A stretch of 64,000 bases of DNA from contig JAIXMO010000005.1 in the NCBI GenBank assembly GCA_025677825.1, positions 434,001 to 498,000 on the forward strand, written 5' to 3'. The translations under genes and the position numbers were made by a program. How positions within the stretch are numbered: the first letter of the stretch is position 1; each line of letters opens with the position of its first letter. The DNA is from Helicostylum pulchrum (taxonomy: Eukaryota; Mucoromycota; Mucoromycetes; Mucorales; Mucoraceae). Below are positions 22,055 to 35,719 of the stretch, piece after piece. The notes under the pieces were generated by a model. The model ran no database searches and had not been told where the DNA came from. It was given only the letters and a program-made list of their open reading frames with translations.

Positions 22055-25000
22055 ATGTACTGGCTTAACGGCATTGCAAGTCAACTTTCACTCGATTGTA
22101 CAGTTTCTAAAGACACCAAAACAAAAGATGACAAGCATACGTTTCCGAAGTCGCTTGATATCATTTCTACACGACCTTCTCATCACGCGTCCTTATTCAT
22201 AACGTGTACTCGAACTGCCATCTATCTATGGTCAGTAAAGGTAAAAAAAAAAAAAAAATGTGTATTTCATCTCGCTCTTATAGAAAAAACAAACTGATAT
22301 CCGTTATTTTTTAAGCCAACTACTGTATTGGCCTTTGTGGAACGTTCGCAAAAACATATAGAAGAGTTTGGAGAAAATAAAGAAATCATATGGAAGCCAG
22401 ACGGATCAGCTATTGTTATTCAAGTAAGGCTATTTTTTTTTATAGTATATTAACAATACTAACAAAAAAAAATATAGACCAGTAATAACTATTTATTATT
22501 GTACGCTATTATTTCATATGATCAAAGATCGTTCGAGTTCAATTTTCCAAATTCTTCTCAAGCGTTTGTCACCGGTCCAGGAGAAGGAAAAGGGCCAAAA
22601 ACCATGTTGATAAAGTTTAGATTAGCTATTCGAATTGATGCTGGAATCGCTTGGTAAAAAAAAAGAAAAAGAAAAAGAAAAAGAAATATATGAATGTTTT
22701 TTATGCAAATGAATTAATATCAACCAATAGTGGTTCGTCTTCAGACGATACACTGATTATAGCTACACGATCTCCTTCTGCTATTCAATGTATATCTTGG
22801 AACCCTCAACAAGTAAATGCAACAAAGACATCGGTTTTAAATAGATTGGGTATAATGGAAAATGATGAAACAGGTATAACCCCAAAAAACAACAACAACA
22901 TATACACATGTATATTTAACACAATTAATCTCTATTAGAGTTAGTCACCGCCATTTTATATGATAAAATAATGAATATATCAATTTGGTTATCAAATGAA
23001 GGCAAAGCCTATTTTGTACAAAACAGCCCAGTCTTATCAACCCAACGTCGCACCTCCATCAACGGTTCACTCTCAAAATCAATTACACCCAGTGTACTTA
23101 CATTCGAAAGACCCATTCATTGGACCGGTGTATGTTTCCACAGTGAACATAAAGCGACATGTGTATCTATCAATTCCAAATTTTCGTTAATTGCAGTAGG
23201 AACAGATAAAGGTTCTATTTTTGTTTACTCAGCCTCGAATTATGCTTCAACACCTGTCTTGTCACATACGCTAGTACTCACTTCTTGGTCTTCGCAAACT
23301 TCACATAGCGATAATTCAGTAGAGTCTTTGCAATGGACGTCGGATGGGTACGCAATTGCGGTAGGTTTTAGAAGGAGAGGGTTGGCTGTATGGAGTGTGT
23401 ACGGAGGGTTGTTATGCGCATCCAGTGAAATGGATGATGTATTCGGCGGTGATAAGTAAGTTACAGAGACAGGAAAAAAAAAGGGAATTGTATTTTTATT
23501 ATTATATATATATATAGCGCGCATAGATTAAAGGATACCTATGTTAATGGAGTAAATACTTTGGTAAGATATGTGTAAAAAAAAAGGAAAAAAAGGGAAA
23601 AAAAGGGAAAATAAAAAGATGGTTGAGTACGCACATAATTATTAAGAAGTAATAATTATTATAGTTTTGGGGACCTGGAAACCATCAATTATTTGTATTA
23701 TCGGGAGATATAAAATCTGAAGAAGCTACAAAACTTTTTACGATTCCATTCGCGAAATCTGCGTTGACGTGTTATCTGCATTCAGATAATGCAAAAAGAG
23801 GATTATTACAAACAGATGATCGTATTTTACTGTATAATAATGGTGGTGATTATCAAGAAAACAATACTACAATTGATCCTGCTGCTGTAGCTTGGACTCA
23901 TATTCAGGTAAGCTTCCTCTAAAAAAAAAAAACGTCATTAGTAAAAATATATAAACACATACATATATGTATAGTACCCTGCATTGTATATCACTGATCA
24001 CTGGCCTATTCGATACGCATCCATTAGCTCAGACGGTAAATTTGTTGCAATCGCAGGTAAACGAGGATTTGCACACTACAATGCGATTTCGAACCGATGG
24101 AAGTTATTTGGTAATCAACAACAGGAGCAAAGTTTTCTTGTTCGAGGTGGTATGGTTTGGTACAAGAATATATTGATTGTTGCGTGTGAATCAACTCAAT
24201 TAAAAACATTTGAGGTAAGATATACATATAGTGTTGATCAATAAATAAACAAATATACCCGTAATAATTGTGGGAGTAGATTCGTTTATATTCTCGTGAG
24301 AGTAATTTAGATAATGCTTATATATTATATACGGAACCAATCACAAATATTCCGGCTTATATGACCTTGTGTGGTGATTTTTTGATACTGTATACTTCTG
24401 AAAACGTGTTGAATGTGTATCGTGTTTGCGTTGGCGGTGCAAATAATAAACAAGGATCGGCAAAGCTAGAGTTGGTAAGAAGGGTGTCGCTAAAGGGTAT
24501 TGTTGCACGGGTATCCAGAGTAAGAAGTATTAGCTTATTTAATCCATTTCAAGGAGGTAAATTAGATACATATGTATGTATATTCATACATATTTACTAA
24601 TTATTTTTTTGATGCTTAGACCAAATTCATTCAATTGATAATATCATTTCTGCCAATATTATATTATTGGTAGATGGTAAACTTATCATGTTATGTCCTA
24701 AAGCACTCGTGAGTCCTTGTTTGTTTTATATATCATCGTGTACACTTGCTAATCACTTGTTTTTTTTGTAGCAAGATAATGATGATTCCGATTTAAAAAA
24801 CGAGGGTCCTTTGTCGTCGCCGCTAAATCAATTCGACATGCATATTATTCACCAAAAGGCAGAATATTACTGGATTGGCAAAAAAAGTATCGATAATTTA
24901 ATTACATCGTTATGGGTTGCAGATGGTAAAGGATTAATGACATTTACAAATATTTTATTGGGGTATGACTTTGATTACACTACGTACAGTCAGAATTTAG

Positions 25001-26223
25001 AAAGCGAACCTTCTACACCTACTACACCTGGTTTTCTTTCTACGAATGGTACGGCCGATACAGGTAAACCATTTTCGTTAGGGTATCGTATCAGTCATGA
25101 TGATATGGCTATTGGTGATATGGATGAATGTACTAAATGGAGAACAAGTGATTTTGATAAACTTGATCATCTATCCATTTATATCCCACTTGACTTTTAT
25201 CCACTTTGTAAGTTGTTTTTCTTCTTTTTTATATAAAAACTAAAAACTCTTCTTTTTTTTTTTGTAGCCATCTTTTTGGATAAAGGTATTATTGTTGGTA
25301 TTGAACAAAACATTTCATATCGAGATTCATTAGGATTCGTTTTGTTTAAAATGAGTCCCAAGGTAAATTATTTAAAAAAAAGCTGCAAAAGAGAATGATA
25401 GGCTAAAAGGCTAACATTACCAATAGATGCATTTGTTTCTGCATCATATGTTACGTTATCTATTGAAACATGATTTAGAACGAGATGCAGTTGTTTTTGC
25501 GCGAGCCTACGAGAAGTTTGTTTATTTTGGTCATGCACTTGAGATACTTCTCCATACTGTGCTAGAAGAAGAAGCAGGTCAAGATCTAGGCGATGGTAAA
25601 GAATCATTATTATATTTTTTTAAAAGAGAATATACTCAATTATGTATATATGTAGAGGCTATCTTACCATCAGTGATTAAATTCTTGGATCAGTTCCCTC
25701 ATGCTCTTGATGTAATTGTGAGCTGCGCTCGTAAAACAGAAGTCGCACTATGGGATCATTTGTTTTCTGTAGTAGGAAAACCTAAAGATTTATTTGAAGT
25801 AAATATTATATTTATGCAATGCAAAAAAAAAAAAAAAAAAGTCTAATATTAGTTGGTAGATGTGCTTGGCTGACGGTAGGTTAAGAACCGCAACATCGTA
25901 CCTGATTATTCTTCAAACAATGCAGCCGTTAGCTGTAGGTGGTAAAGATACAATTCGCTTATTACAAAAGGCTATGGATGAAAATGATTATGAACTCTGT
26001 AAAGAGTTGGTTAGATTTCTAAGTTCAATTGACAGTAAGTTTAATACAATTAAATTTAAATACATCTTGTATAACATTTCTTTATTAAGGTTCGGGAAAA
26101 ACACTAGAAGAAGCTTTAAAGATGATTAAATCTCGCATGGAAAGTAACCCGTTATCACCCAACAGTAATGAAGCTCAAATAGATAAAGTTGCTCAAAGTA
26201 TGCATAATTTAAGCAGTGCTTAA
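22055..26223 (+). CDS. RIC1: RIC1 homologue, subunit of the Ric1-Rgp1 exchange factor for Ypt6/Rab6
   Basis: About 14 short introns and roughly 1,080 residues. Exon 1 (22055-22240) starts MYWLNGIASQLSLDCTVS, matching the RIC1 N-terminus (MYWL.G). Beta-propeller blocks follow: IIWKPDGSAIVIQ, then SFVDx-like repeats, VESLQWTSDGYAIAVGFRRR and GLAVWSVYGGLL. Next is LYITDHWPIRYASISSDGKF, with GKRGFAHYNAISNRWKLFGN. The C-terminal RIC1 domain reads HHMLRYLLKHDLERDAVVF, then ALEILLHTVLEEEA and CARKTEVALWDHLFSVVGKP, ending with TATSYLIILQTMQP. With Rgp1 it activates the Golgi Rab Ypt6 for endosome-to-Golgi traffic, which pairs functionally with COG3 upstream. The family's long C-terminal tail is absent, as in other fungi. 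The next gene starts 148 bases after the stop. Confidence 0.93.
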
Positions 26224-26370
26224 AAATAAATAAAAATATACCCCTTGAATTGTGTAATTTATTTCATGTGACCAGTTACTATTTCTTGAACTATGACCCA
26301 ATCCTTTTTTCTTCTTCTCTTTCTTTTCTTCTTCTTTTTCTAGACTTGTATATATATAATATATACCTCC

Positions 26371-28102
26371 ATGACAACTAATCGTTACTTGCCATTAACA
26401 CAGAATGAGTTTATAGACAATTTTGACCAAGATTCCGAAGACTATGTAAGTGCAATAAAAAATGAATGACAATTATAAATATTGAAGCAAATAAATTATC
26501 ATAGGTTCAAACAAATTATGAAAGCAGTAATGGTAGTGGTAATGATACATATACAAGATACAAATATAATTGATACATACACTAAAACATATATATCTGT
26601 ATTAGAAACTATTCGAACCGACGTATGGTTTTCCACGCCACCTATAGATAAAACAATTAATGACGAAGCATTGAGCAAATTACTATCATCGGATGATGGA
26701 TTGGTGAAACGAAAAGGTGGGACAAAAAAGAAAAAACCACAACCGAATAGCGGCTACGGGTCATGCGTAAGTTTATATATATCATTCTCACTACTATGTG
26801 AAAATATACTGACTTTATTACTGTTTAGAATAGTAGTATAAAAAATAAATACTTGGTTGAATCAACATCAACAACAGACTACAGATACGTTTATTTTTCG
26901 TCTGTACTACCTTCATCAATTCACACCAAGAGCTTAATTGAATTAGCTCCTACCATTATAGACAATCTAGACCAGTGTTTTTGGATTGATATACAGAACC
27001 CAACTGAATCTGAAATGAAGCAATTACAAGATATATTTTATATTCATCCTCTTACCGCCGAAGATATCACTACTGAGGAACCAAGAGAGAAATGTGAAGC
27101 CTTTAATCACTATTATTTTATTTGCTTTAAAACTTTTGATGCTGACGCTTATTCACCTACTTATTTACAACCTATCGGTATATACATTTTGATTTTTAAA
27201 GGATTTGTACTAAGCGTAAGTTTGATTTGATGTCAAGTATACAGATGAAAAAAGTAACGCTTTTCATAGTTTCATTTTGGTTCTTTGCCTCATCCGTCTA
27301 ACGTAAGAAGACGCATGTTACATTTAAAAGATACGCTGGTAGTAAAACCTGGTAATATAAATAAAAAAGTACGCTAGCGAGTTTATAGTTATACTGATTT
27401 GCAAAATAGATTGGATTTGTTACGGTTTATTAGATGACATCATTGACACCTTTGCTCCATTGATTAGAGGAATAGAATTTGAAGTGGATTCCATTGATGA
27501 ACTCGTATTAATCCTGAAAGAATCAGAACAGTCAGATATGTTACGACGTATTGGTTACTGCAGAAAGAAAATGATGAGTTTATTACGTCTATTGGTAGCT
27601 AAATCTGATGTGCTCAAGACATTAATTAAGCGTGGAGAAGAAAAATCCGACCATAGTGTAAAGAAGAAGAATAGACCTGAAATTAGTAACGACGTGATTA
27701 TCTATTTAGGCGATATTCAAGATCATATTGTAGCCATGTTACAATCCTTGAATCATTATGAAAAGATATCATCGCGTTCACACTCCAATTATTTAGCACA
27801 AATATCAATTGAAATGACACAAACAAATAACGAAATTAATGATGTGTTGTCTAAATTGACAGCCCTAGGAAGTGTTTTAATTCCAATGAACTTGGTCACT
27901 GGTTTATGGGGTATGAATGTTCAGGTACCAGGTCAATTTCAGGTATATATAAAAAAACTTATCGTGCTCTTTTTTTAATTGATGATTGTATACTGACATT
28001 CTAATATAGGAAGATTTATCTTGGTTCTTTAGTATTATGGCCTGTATGTTGACATTTTGTATCTTATCCGCGTTAATTATGAAGAGCTACAAGATACTTT
28101 AG
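26371..28102 (+). CDS. CorA-family magnesium transporter (Alr1/Mnr2-like)
   Basis: About seven exons, near 450 residues. The cytosolic part contains CFWIDIQNPTESEMKQLQ, DIFYIHPLTAEDITTEEPRE and the exon block FHFGSLPHPSNVRRRMLHLK followed by DWICYGLLDDIIDTFAPLI. These are the standard CorA landmarks of eukaryotic members. The first membrane helix ends in the signature LWGMNVQVPGQ (the GMN motif of the pore); the second is WFFSIMACMLTFCILSAL, followed by a short basic end. Splicing near 26541-26606 is ambiguous: several GTAGTGGTAATG donors fit in phase. The N-terminal extension is much shorter than in yeast Alr1. It probably moves Mg2+ at the plasma membrane or vacuole. Confidence 0.9.
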
Positions 28103-28367
28103 ATTTTATATATTTCGACCGCGCGTTTAGACACACGTGACCTAATCAAGTATATAAAAATGTTTGAAAAATAAGAAAACAATTTATTTTCCCTTTTTTT
28201 TCTCGTAAATACAAAAAAAAAGCCTATTCCACGTATTATTAGTTAAGAGCTCATTTGAACGAATTTTTTTTTTTTGTGTGTTAGAGGAGGACGAAAGAAA
28301 AAAAAATAAAAAAAATACGCATATATTTAAAAAAAGAAAAAAGAAAAAATATTAAGCAGTTTTTATA

Positions 28368-31300
28368 ATGTCTTCTGACGAAGAGGATTCCGATTGCCCA
28401 TTATGTATGGAAGAGTTGGATATTGCTGACCGTAACTTTAGACCTTGTCCTTGTGGTTATCAGGTACCTTTTATATAAAACTAGATGTAAACTTCTGACT
28501 AAACTCCTTTTAAAGATCTGTCGTTTTTGTTGGCATCATATTAAAACTAATTTGAACGGTCGGTGCCCTGCCTGTAGAAGATTATACAGTGACCAAATTG
28601 TCGAGTTTGTTCCCGTCAGTGCCGAAGAAATTGTTCGTCTGAAGAAAGAGAAGAAGGAAAAGGACCGTCAAACACGAGACATGCGAGACCCTAGTAGAAG
28701 GCAACTGTCTAATGTACGAGTCGTGCAAAAAAATCTGGTGTATGTTCTTGGCTTAAGTTTAAAGCACGCTAATGTCGATGTAAGTTATATAACTTTCTTC
28801 ATCCCCCCTCCCCTTCCCCTATCTCTCTAATCTGTTTTTGTTTTTATTGTTATTAGAATGAACTGTTTAAAAAGTATGGTCGTATTGACAAAGTCGTGAT
28901 TAGTAAACGTTCGGCTCCTTCTTCTGGTTCTAATTCATCTGTTGGCATTTATGTCACTTTTGCTCGAAAGGAAGATGCTAATAGAGCTATTGAAGCTATG
29001 AATGGTATGGAGTATGAAGGTAAAACTTTAAGGTAAGTTAAACTTTTTTTTTAAAAAAAAAAAGGAGAAGGGTGGGAACAAGAGTCGCTTATATTAAATA
29101 CTGGTCCTTACATTTTTTTTCTTTCTGTAGGGCTTCATATGGAACCACAAAGTACTGTACTTATTACTTGAGACACATGTCTTGTCCTAATCCTAATTGT
29201 ATGTATTTACATGAACCTGGAGATGATGTTGACAGTTACAGTAAAGATACTGTATCTATTGGGTAAGTCCCCCCCCCCTTTTTTTTTTATTTAAAAAAAC
29301 ACGTTAATTTTTTTACTAAAAAATATATTTATATGAAGAAAACACGCCAATACGTCTGTAAGCTCTAGTAGTACAACTACCTATCCAAACAAACGTCCTG
29401 CAATTGCTGTGAAGGCTTCTTCCAGTACCTCCACCGCTACTGCTACAACACCTGAACCCAAGCCCGCAACTGCTCCACGTACTTGGGCACCTATTCCCAA
29501 GGTCGTTCCTATTCCACCTGTTGTGATTCCCAAACCCGAATCACCTGTATTTGAACCAGTGGTTGCTTCTCCCCCTTTTAAAGAAATTGCCACCACTACT
29601 ACTACTGCTACTACTACCGCCAAAGCTTCTTCCTCGTCATCTTTTAGTAAAAAAATACCTGCTGTTAAACCTAGTAAGTCAACTGTATCTAAAAAACCTA
29701 TTGTTGAAAAACAAAAGAAAGTATCCCTTGTTCCAGAAGAAGATGAGAGACCTGCTCTTCCTGCTACTGCATCATGGGCAAAGGCTCCAGTTGTCAACCA
29801 CGAAAGTGTTATTACTCCTGCTAATTTTGGTCCTTCTTTATCCGATGCTTTACATGCTCCTCAAAAACCAAAACATTCTCCTTCACTCAAGGTAAAGAAA
29901 GAAAAGAAGAGTAAAGGAAAGATGGTTCGCTTGGAGGAATTTGAAGAGGCGGAGAGAGAGGCTAAGATTGCTGCTACTAAACCCAAGGCTGTACCTAAAC
30001 CTGCTGAATCTTCTAGACCTACTCAAGCTGAACCCAAGACTGCTGATGTAGTAGATCAAACTACTACTGCTATTAGTACTACAGAGAATAAAAAGGAAGA
30101 GACTAAGACTAAGACCAAGACAATGGAGCAAGAAATGGAGGCCAGACCTGAGATGGTTGAAATCAAAAAGGTGGTCGAAGAACCTGTCACTGAACAAAAT
30201 ACAATTGAGCAAACTGTCACTAAAGAACCTGTATTAATTGAAGAAGAAAGTGTACAACAGGATGAAATTATGCAACAGGATAACCATCAACAAGATTCAA
30301 TTACTGATGAAATCATGACTGACCAAGATGATGATGAAGAAGAGGAGGAGTTTGAATCGGTTCAAACTGAGCGTGATACTGAAAAGATTGAAAATTTAGC
30401 ATCTTTAAACGAAAATATTATCAAGGCATTTGATAATGCTGCAAATGAATCTTCTGAGAAGGTACAAGCAGATGAAAACCGTAATCAAGATACCAGAGAT
30501 GATATATCAGAAACTTCTGAACACGTACAAACTATTTCTTCTCCTATGGCTGCTATGGATAGATTATCTGCTCTTGTTCAACAAGAAATTATGACTAATT
30601 CTCCTGAACCACCTCACTTTAACGAAGTAACTGTACAACAGCAGCAGCAACAACAACATCACCATCAAATGCAACAACAGCAAATCCAACATCAACAACA
30701 GATGCAACAACAATTCCAACAACAGCAACAACAACAGCAACAAGGTCCTCCTCCTCATCCTGGTATGAATAGATTTGACATGTTGCCTGTTCAACCTGAT
30801 AACCGTCGTTCTCCAATGCCTCCACCAGGTCTCGGTAACATACCTCCTCCCCCACCACCTGAATGGATGAACCGTAGCTTTGATCCATTTAACGGTCAAG
30901 ACCCATCTCTTATTGCAGCACGTCGTTTACAGCACTCTCAACGTATGTTGGAGGCCAGTGGGTTATTTGGCGGCGGCGGTGGGTTTGGTCCTCCTCCTGT
31001 GGTTCCTCGATTTGGATTTTCAAACGATTTTAATCATGTTCCTTCTGGATTCCATCCCCCTCCTCCTCCACCTCCTCCGCCTCTTGGTATGTTTGCTGCT
31101 CCACCACCACCACATCCGATGATGCGTGGACCTCATCCTCCTCCGCCCGAAATGATGCAATCTCCTTTCGGTCCACCACCCCAACCACCACCACCACAAA
31201 TGCAAATGGATGAATTAAGAAATGAATTTGGAAATTTGAAAATGAATGGTAATGGTGAAGAGCATCAGTCTCGTGAGGATTTTAGAGCGTTGTTGCCAAA

Positions 31301-32145
31301 TGTCAATATTAGTTTTAATAGTTTGCAGGAGAAGAGAAGAGCCGAGGAGTTCTATCAGCAGCATATGTTTATGCGTCAGCAACAGCAGCAGCAGCATCAA
31401 CAGCAGCAGCAGCAGCAGCAACAACAACAACAGGCTCAACAGCAACAGGCTCAGCAGTTACACCAACAGCAGCAGTTACAAATGCAGCAACGTATGTCAG
31501 AACAAGGTGATAATGGACCTATGAGACACCCTTCATTTAACTCATTTTCATCACAAGAAAAGATCTTGACTCGATCTCCTGGTAATCAATGGCAACCCGA
31601 AACCGAAAATAAACCAGAAGGTATGGAAGAAAAGAGAAACCCTGATGTACGTGTCGAAGCACAAAATTTCTTTGGTGAGTTCTTGCGTAAAGCAGCTTCC
31701 ACCACACCTCAATCTGAGATGTCTCCCAAGAAAGAAGAGCCTGGTAGGAATAGGAGAAGAAGACACGTATATATATAATTTTAGACGTAACTAATGTATT
31801 TTTTTTTTTTATAGCTGGTGCTTTACCTTTCCAAGATCCTGCTATTATGTCGGTTCATTTGGTAGGTAATGAAGCACCTGTCAATGAACTGGTTCGTTCT
31901 CAAAATACGATTCTGCAAATTTTGGGTGGGCAACCTTCTCCTTTAACTATGGAACAACAGCATCGTCATCATCAGCAACAAATGCATCAGTTCCATCAAC
32001 AAAGACAAATGGATCCTAGGTTTGTTATGGATGGTAGAATGATGCATCAGGATGGAAACTTTAATGATATGGGACCAAAACATTTTAATAATAATATGTT
32101 TATGGCTCCACCTCCTCCACCTCCTAATTTCCAACAACAGCAGCA

Positions 32146-32203
<58 letters not shown>

Positions 32204-32380
32204 TTTCATCATCAACAAGCTCATCCCTCTTCATTTATGCCAGGGTTTAGAGATATGGGTATGAGAATGGGCCCTCCTCCTCCTGGGATGATGAGACCTC
32301 CACCACCACCTCCTAATGATATAAGGTTTAGAAATGGGCCACCGCCTCCTGGTATGTTTTCGGATGAGAATCGCCATTAA
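28368..32380 (+). CDS. NOT4: NOT4-type E3 ubiquitin ligase of the CCR4-NOT complex
   Basis: Six exons. The first two make the C4C4 RING: CPLCMEELDIADRNFRPCPC, then GYQICRFCWHHIK and CPACRRLY. An RRM follows: RVVQKNLVYVLGLSL, then NELFKKYGRIDKVVISKRS and GIYVTFARKEDANRAIEAMN. A CCCH finger comes next (KYCTYYLRHMSCPNPNCMYL). The order RING-RRM-CCCH is diagnostic of NOT4/CNOT4, which acts in mRNA decay and co-translational quality control. The protein is about 1,200 residues, about twice yeast or human size. The extra length is low complexity: Ala/Pro/Thr-rich, acidic, poly-Gln (about 25 Gln near 32131-32206) and poly-Pro. The last intron is 31744-31814 (frame EEPAGALPFQ). Convergent with the TTC1-like gene, stops 175 bases apart. 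Confidence 0.93.
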
Positions 32381-32554
32381 GATTCTATTCTTTTCTTTGT
32401 AACTTTTTTTTTTTCCTCTTTTATATTTTGCTTTTGCCATTTTTGACAATGCCCCCGTATACACACACACTCTCTCTCTCACATAATCTAATATCTTTTT
32501 TTCTTTTTTTGATATACATAAATAAATAAATAAAAACTCAAAAAAAAATTTTGT

Positions 32555-33488
32555 TTATTTATTGGGAGAGTTTACAAAATTCATACTATAACCTCCACTA
32601 CCACTATCTTGTTGCATTTGAAAGTTGTCAGTTGAAAGTCCAAATTTACCCAACAAAGAATTACCAAGGTCTTTTAATTTACCCATCATTTCTTCCTTTT
32701 CTTGATCCATCTTTTGTTTAATCTTGTTGGGTAACTCTGTTTCGGCTCTTTGACATTGACGAAGGGTATATGGATCATGCACTAAAGGCTTTAAGGTTTT
32801 GTAGTCGTCAAGTGCGGCTTGCATTGATGAAGACGAGTTGATTTTTTCATTGGCTTGTGCTCGACGAAGTAGAGCTTTAGCGTAAGTCGGGTCTAATTTA
32901 AGTGCTTGTGTACACATATCTCTTGCATCCTTATACTGGTCCTGGGGAGGAAGGGGGGTTAGTGATTTATTAGACTTGGTTACGTGAAACTTACTTGTTT
33001 CAAATGACATGCAGCAATATTTCCAAAATAAACTGCTCGTTCTTTTACAAGTGATTCAGGACATGTCAATAGCGCATTTTCGTACTCGGTAATGGCTTGC
33101 GTGTATTCTGCTTGGCCAAAAAGAGTGTTTCCTTTAGCTTTGTATTCACTGGCCTGTTGAATCAATTGCTATAAAAAAAAGGGGGGGGGGAGGGTTAATC
33201 AGTTGTCAATAAAAGATGTGTGTGTACGCTTTTACTTTCAGTTCTTCGGCTGGATACTCTTCAGTTTCGAAAAAAACATCGCCATCGGTATCTGGTTCTA
33301 TAGCTGGTGTGATTACGGTAGATTGGTCTTTGGCAGGTTGTTTCTCGATAGGTTGCTTTTCAATAGGTTGTTTTTCAATAACTAGTTTATATCAGTTTCT
33401 ATACAAGAGACTTTTTTCTGCTTCTTCTTTCTCGAAAGTACTTACTAGGAGAAATTTCTTTCTCGACAATCTCTTCAATGACAGCCAT
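32555..33488 (-). CDS. TTC1: TTC1-like TPR protein
   Basis: Four exons starting at 33488; the last begins at 32941. The protein is about 255 residues. The N-terminal part is Glu-rich and includes three IEKQP repeats. Three TPR units follow: IQQASEYKAKGNTLFGQAEY, then ACHLKQDQYKDARDMCTQAL and DPTYAKALLRRAQANEKI. The C-terminus is the TTC1 signature: MGKLKDLGNSLLGKFGLSTD, then NFQMQQDSGSGGYSMNFV, nearly the same as the human TTC1 ending. TTC1 is an adaptor that binds Hsp90/Hsp70 tails and Ras or G-alpha. The gene's upstream side carries the palindrome array at 33545-33628. Confidence 0.9.
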
Positions 33489-33540
33489 TTCTTTTTTAAA
33501 GCGTATTAAGAAAAGAGAGAAAAAAAAAATTGACAGTGTG

Positions 33541-33650
33541 AGTTGAGTTGCGCAACTCGCCAGCAGCAGCTTAAACACTCACTGGTGAGTTGCGCAACTC
33601 GGAGCTTCAAAGTTGAGTTGCGCAACTCACCAGCAACAGCTTAAACACTG
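33541..33650. repeat. Array of three GAGTTGCGCAACTC palindromes
   Basis: The perfect 14-base palindrome GAGTTGCGCAACTC occurs at 33545-33558, 33587-33600 and 33615-33628. The first and third copies sit in near-identical 39-base direct repeats that begin AGTTGAGTTGCG and end CAGCTTAAACACT. The middle copy has flanks like the inverted version. It lies about 55-140 bases upstream of the TTC1-like ATG at 33488. Confidence 0.9.
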
Positions 33651-33826
33651 TTTTTTATTTTCAAAGTACATGCAATCTTCCATCTTTGATGAGCTGCGAC
33701 TAAAAGAATAATACCTTCATATTTTTGTAATGCATGCTCTTCCTTTTTAGCTGAAAATAGAGATTTCGTGCATTTCTTTAAGTATTCCCTAAAACGTGTC
33801 TTGGTTTATCCCAGTCAGGCCTACTA

Positions 33827-35719
33827 CAATAGCGGCTCTATTTAGGGGTGACCTGATTTAAGGGTAGGATCGAATTAAGGGTGGATTTCTTCAAAGCATC
33901 TTCGGTCCCCCGCTTCAACACCTCTATCATCACTGATTCGATTCAACGATGGAATCCCACTTCACAAAACTACTAAATATATAAAATAAATTTAAAAGTG
34001 ATAATAAAAGAAAGTCTTATTTAACTGTATATAAAAGCGTCTAGTCTACAAAAGTGTACAATCAAATGGATATTATTAAAAAAAAGGGATGATAATCAAG
34101 CTTATAGATAGAGGATAATAAAACAAACCTTACAAAGTAATTAAAGTATATAAAGACAGTAAATTTATACTTGAATGGAGCGCGTATCAGCAGTGGATCT
34201 TTAGAAATTTAACTAGGAAAAGTAATTAAGTACAGGCTGTTGCGAAGTGATGAAATATTGGAAAGGGATGCAGTGTAAGCCAAATAAAGTAAACGCAAAG
34301 ATACCTTTTAGTCCTATATATCGTAGCCAAGAAGTTTTTAAATGTATTGTTATGTGGTATTCCAATAAATAGCTTTGTACTATTTTAATTGACATCAATA
34401 AAAAAATTAATCGAATTTAATATAGTTTTAATGTTTGAGCTCTCGCAGAAAACGATACACATCATAGTTTTTTGTACAATAACTTGGGTGAGTTTAAAAA
34501 CTATTTCAAGTGTTATAATCCATCATTGCCTGTTCGTTATTTTCTTGAAAACGCGTCTTTTAAGTAAAGGTTTAGAAGCAACTCCTAAACAAAGTCATTT
34601 TTCGGTGATCGAAATAAGGTGTTTTCTTTGTATAATTAAACATCAGGAAATGGTTCTTTTTTCCAAGTTACTTAGTAAAAGTTAGTCGTTAAGGTGTTGT
34701 TTTTAATAAAAATAAATTGAAAACTGCATGCTGTTTTATAACTCTCGATTTTTTATTTTTTTCTTCAGTCGATCATTTTTGACGATTTTAGGTCATTTTG
34801 GAGGGTCAACCCCTTTTGTGTTTTTGTGGTTATTTTGAAATTACTCGATATCTACTTTGCCTTTATCTGAAAAAAAAAAACCAATAATAGTAAAGTGCTC
34901 ATTTAGGCGCATTTAATCCGTCTAAATTTATATTTGCAAAAACAATACTGACCGAGCAATCACCGTTTTAGACGTTTTTTTTTTCGCTACATTTTGAGTT
35001 AAGCGATCCTTAAAATAGCCATTCCTTTAAAGCGCATTTTCTCGCCCAGTTTTAGATGTAGCACTTTTATTTATAAACATCCAATATATAGTTTTTAACT
35101 ATCTACATTCAGTACTATAACCAAACACGGTAATAAAAAACTACATTTTATATAATCGCGAAGCTCTGAAAATGGTTATACGATGTTACACTAAAAAAGT
35201 GTATTTTTTTTTCCAAAAAAAAAAACGTCTAAAACAACGATTACTCTTTCAGTTTTTGCAGTAGAAGCATTATTTAAAATGGATTAAGAGATTCTAAACG
35301 AGCTCTATGCTATGCATGTTTTTTCCAAAAAGATAGGCAAATTGTATTATGAGTAATTATAAAATAACCACAAAAACACAAAAGGGGTTGACCCCAAAAC
35401 TGAAAATCGAAAAAAAAACAAAAAAGCTCGTTTTTAATTTTTTTTTTGTCAAAGGTATAGTTAAAACAACTATGTTATATTAAAAAACTTGGGACCAAAA
35501 ATCATTTCCTGTTTCTTTAAAAAATAAAACCAATATTTATTATAACTGCTAATTTTAGCAGTGATTTCTTATGTGAGCGATTTTTAGAAGTCCGGTATCT
35601 CAGTGAGCTTTTTTCTCTTTAGAAGTAGTAATTATTCACTGCACGATAATAAGGGTAATGTTCGATATAAGTGTGGATTTCTTTCACGTTTCGGCCACCC
35701 TTAAATCGAGCCGCTACTG
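33827..35719. mobile_element. Element B: 1.9-kb non-autonomous TIR element
   Basis: Left end CAATAGCGGCTCTATTTA, one mismatch to the family, preceded by TA. Right end ...CGAGCCGCTACTG at 35719, followed by CA rather than TA. The interior matches element A, including the long palindrome (arms about 34765-34985 and 35175-35410). No transposase ORF is present. It forms the outer part of the larger block that recurs inverted at 59532-62919. Confidence 0.85.

Noticed and set aside
30564..31205. Leu/Val-rich ORFs antisense to NOT4
   Set aside because: Reverse translation of poly-Gln and poly-Pro codons.
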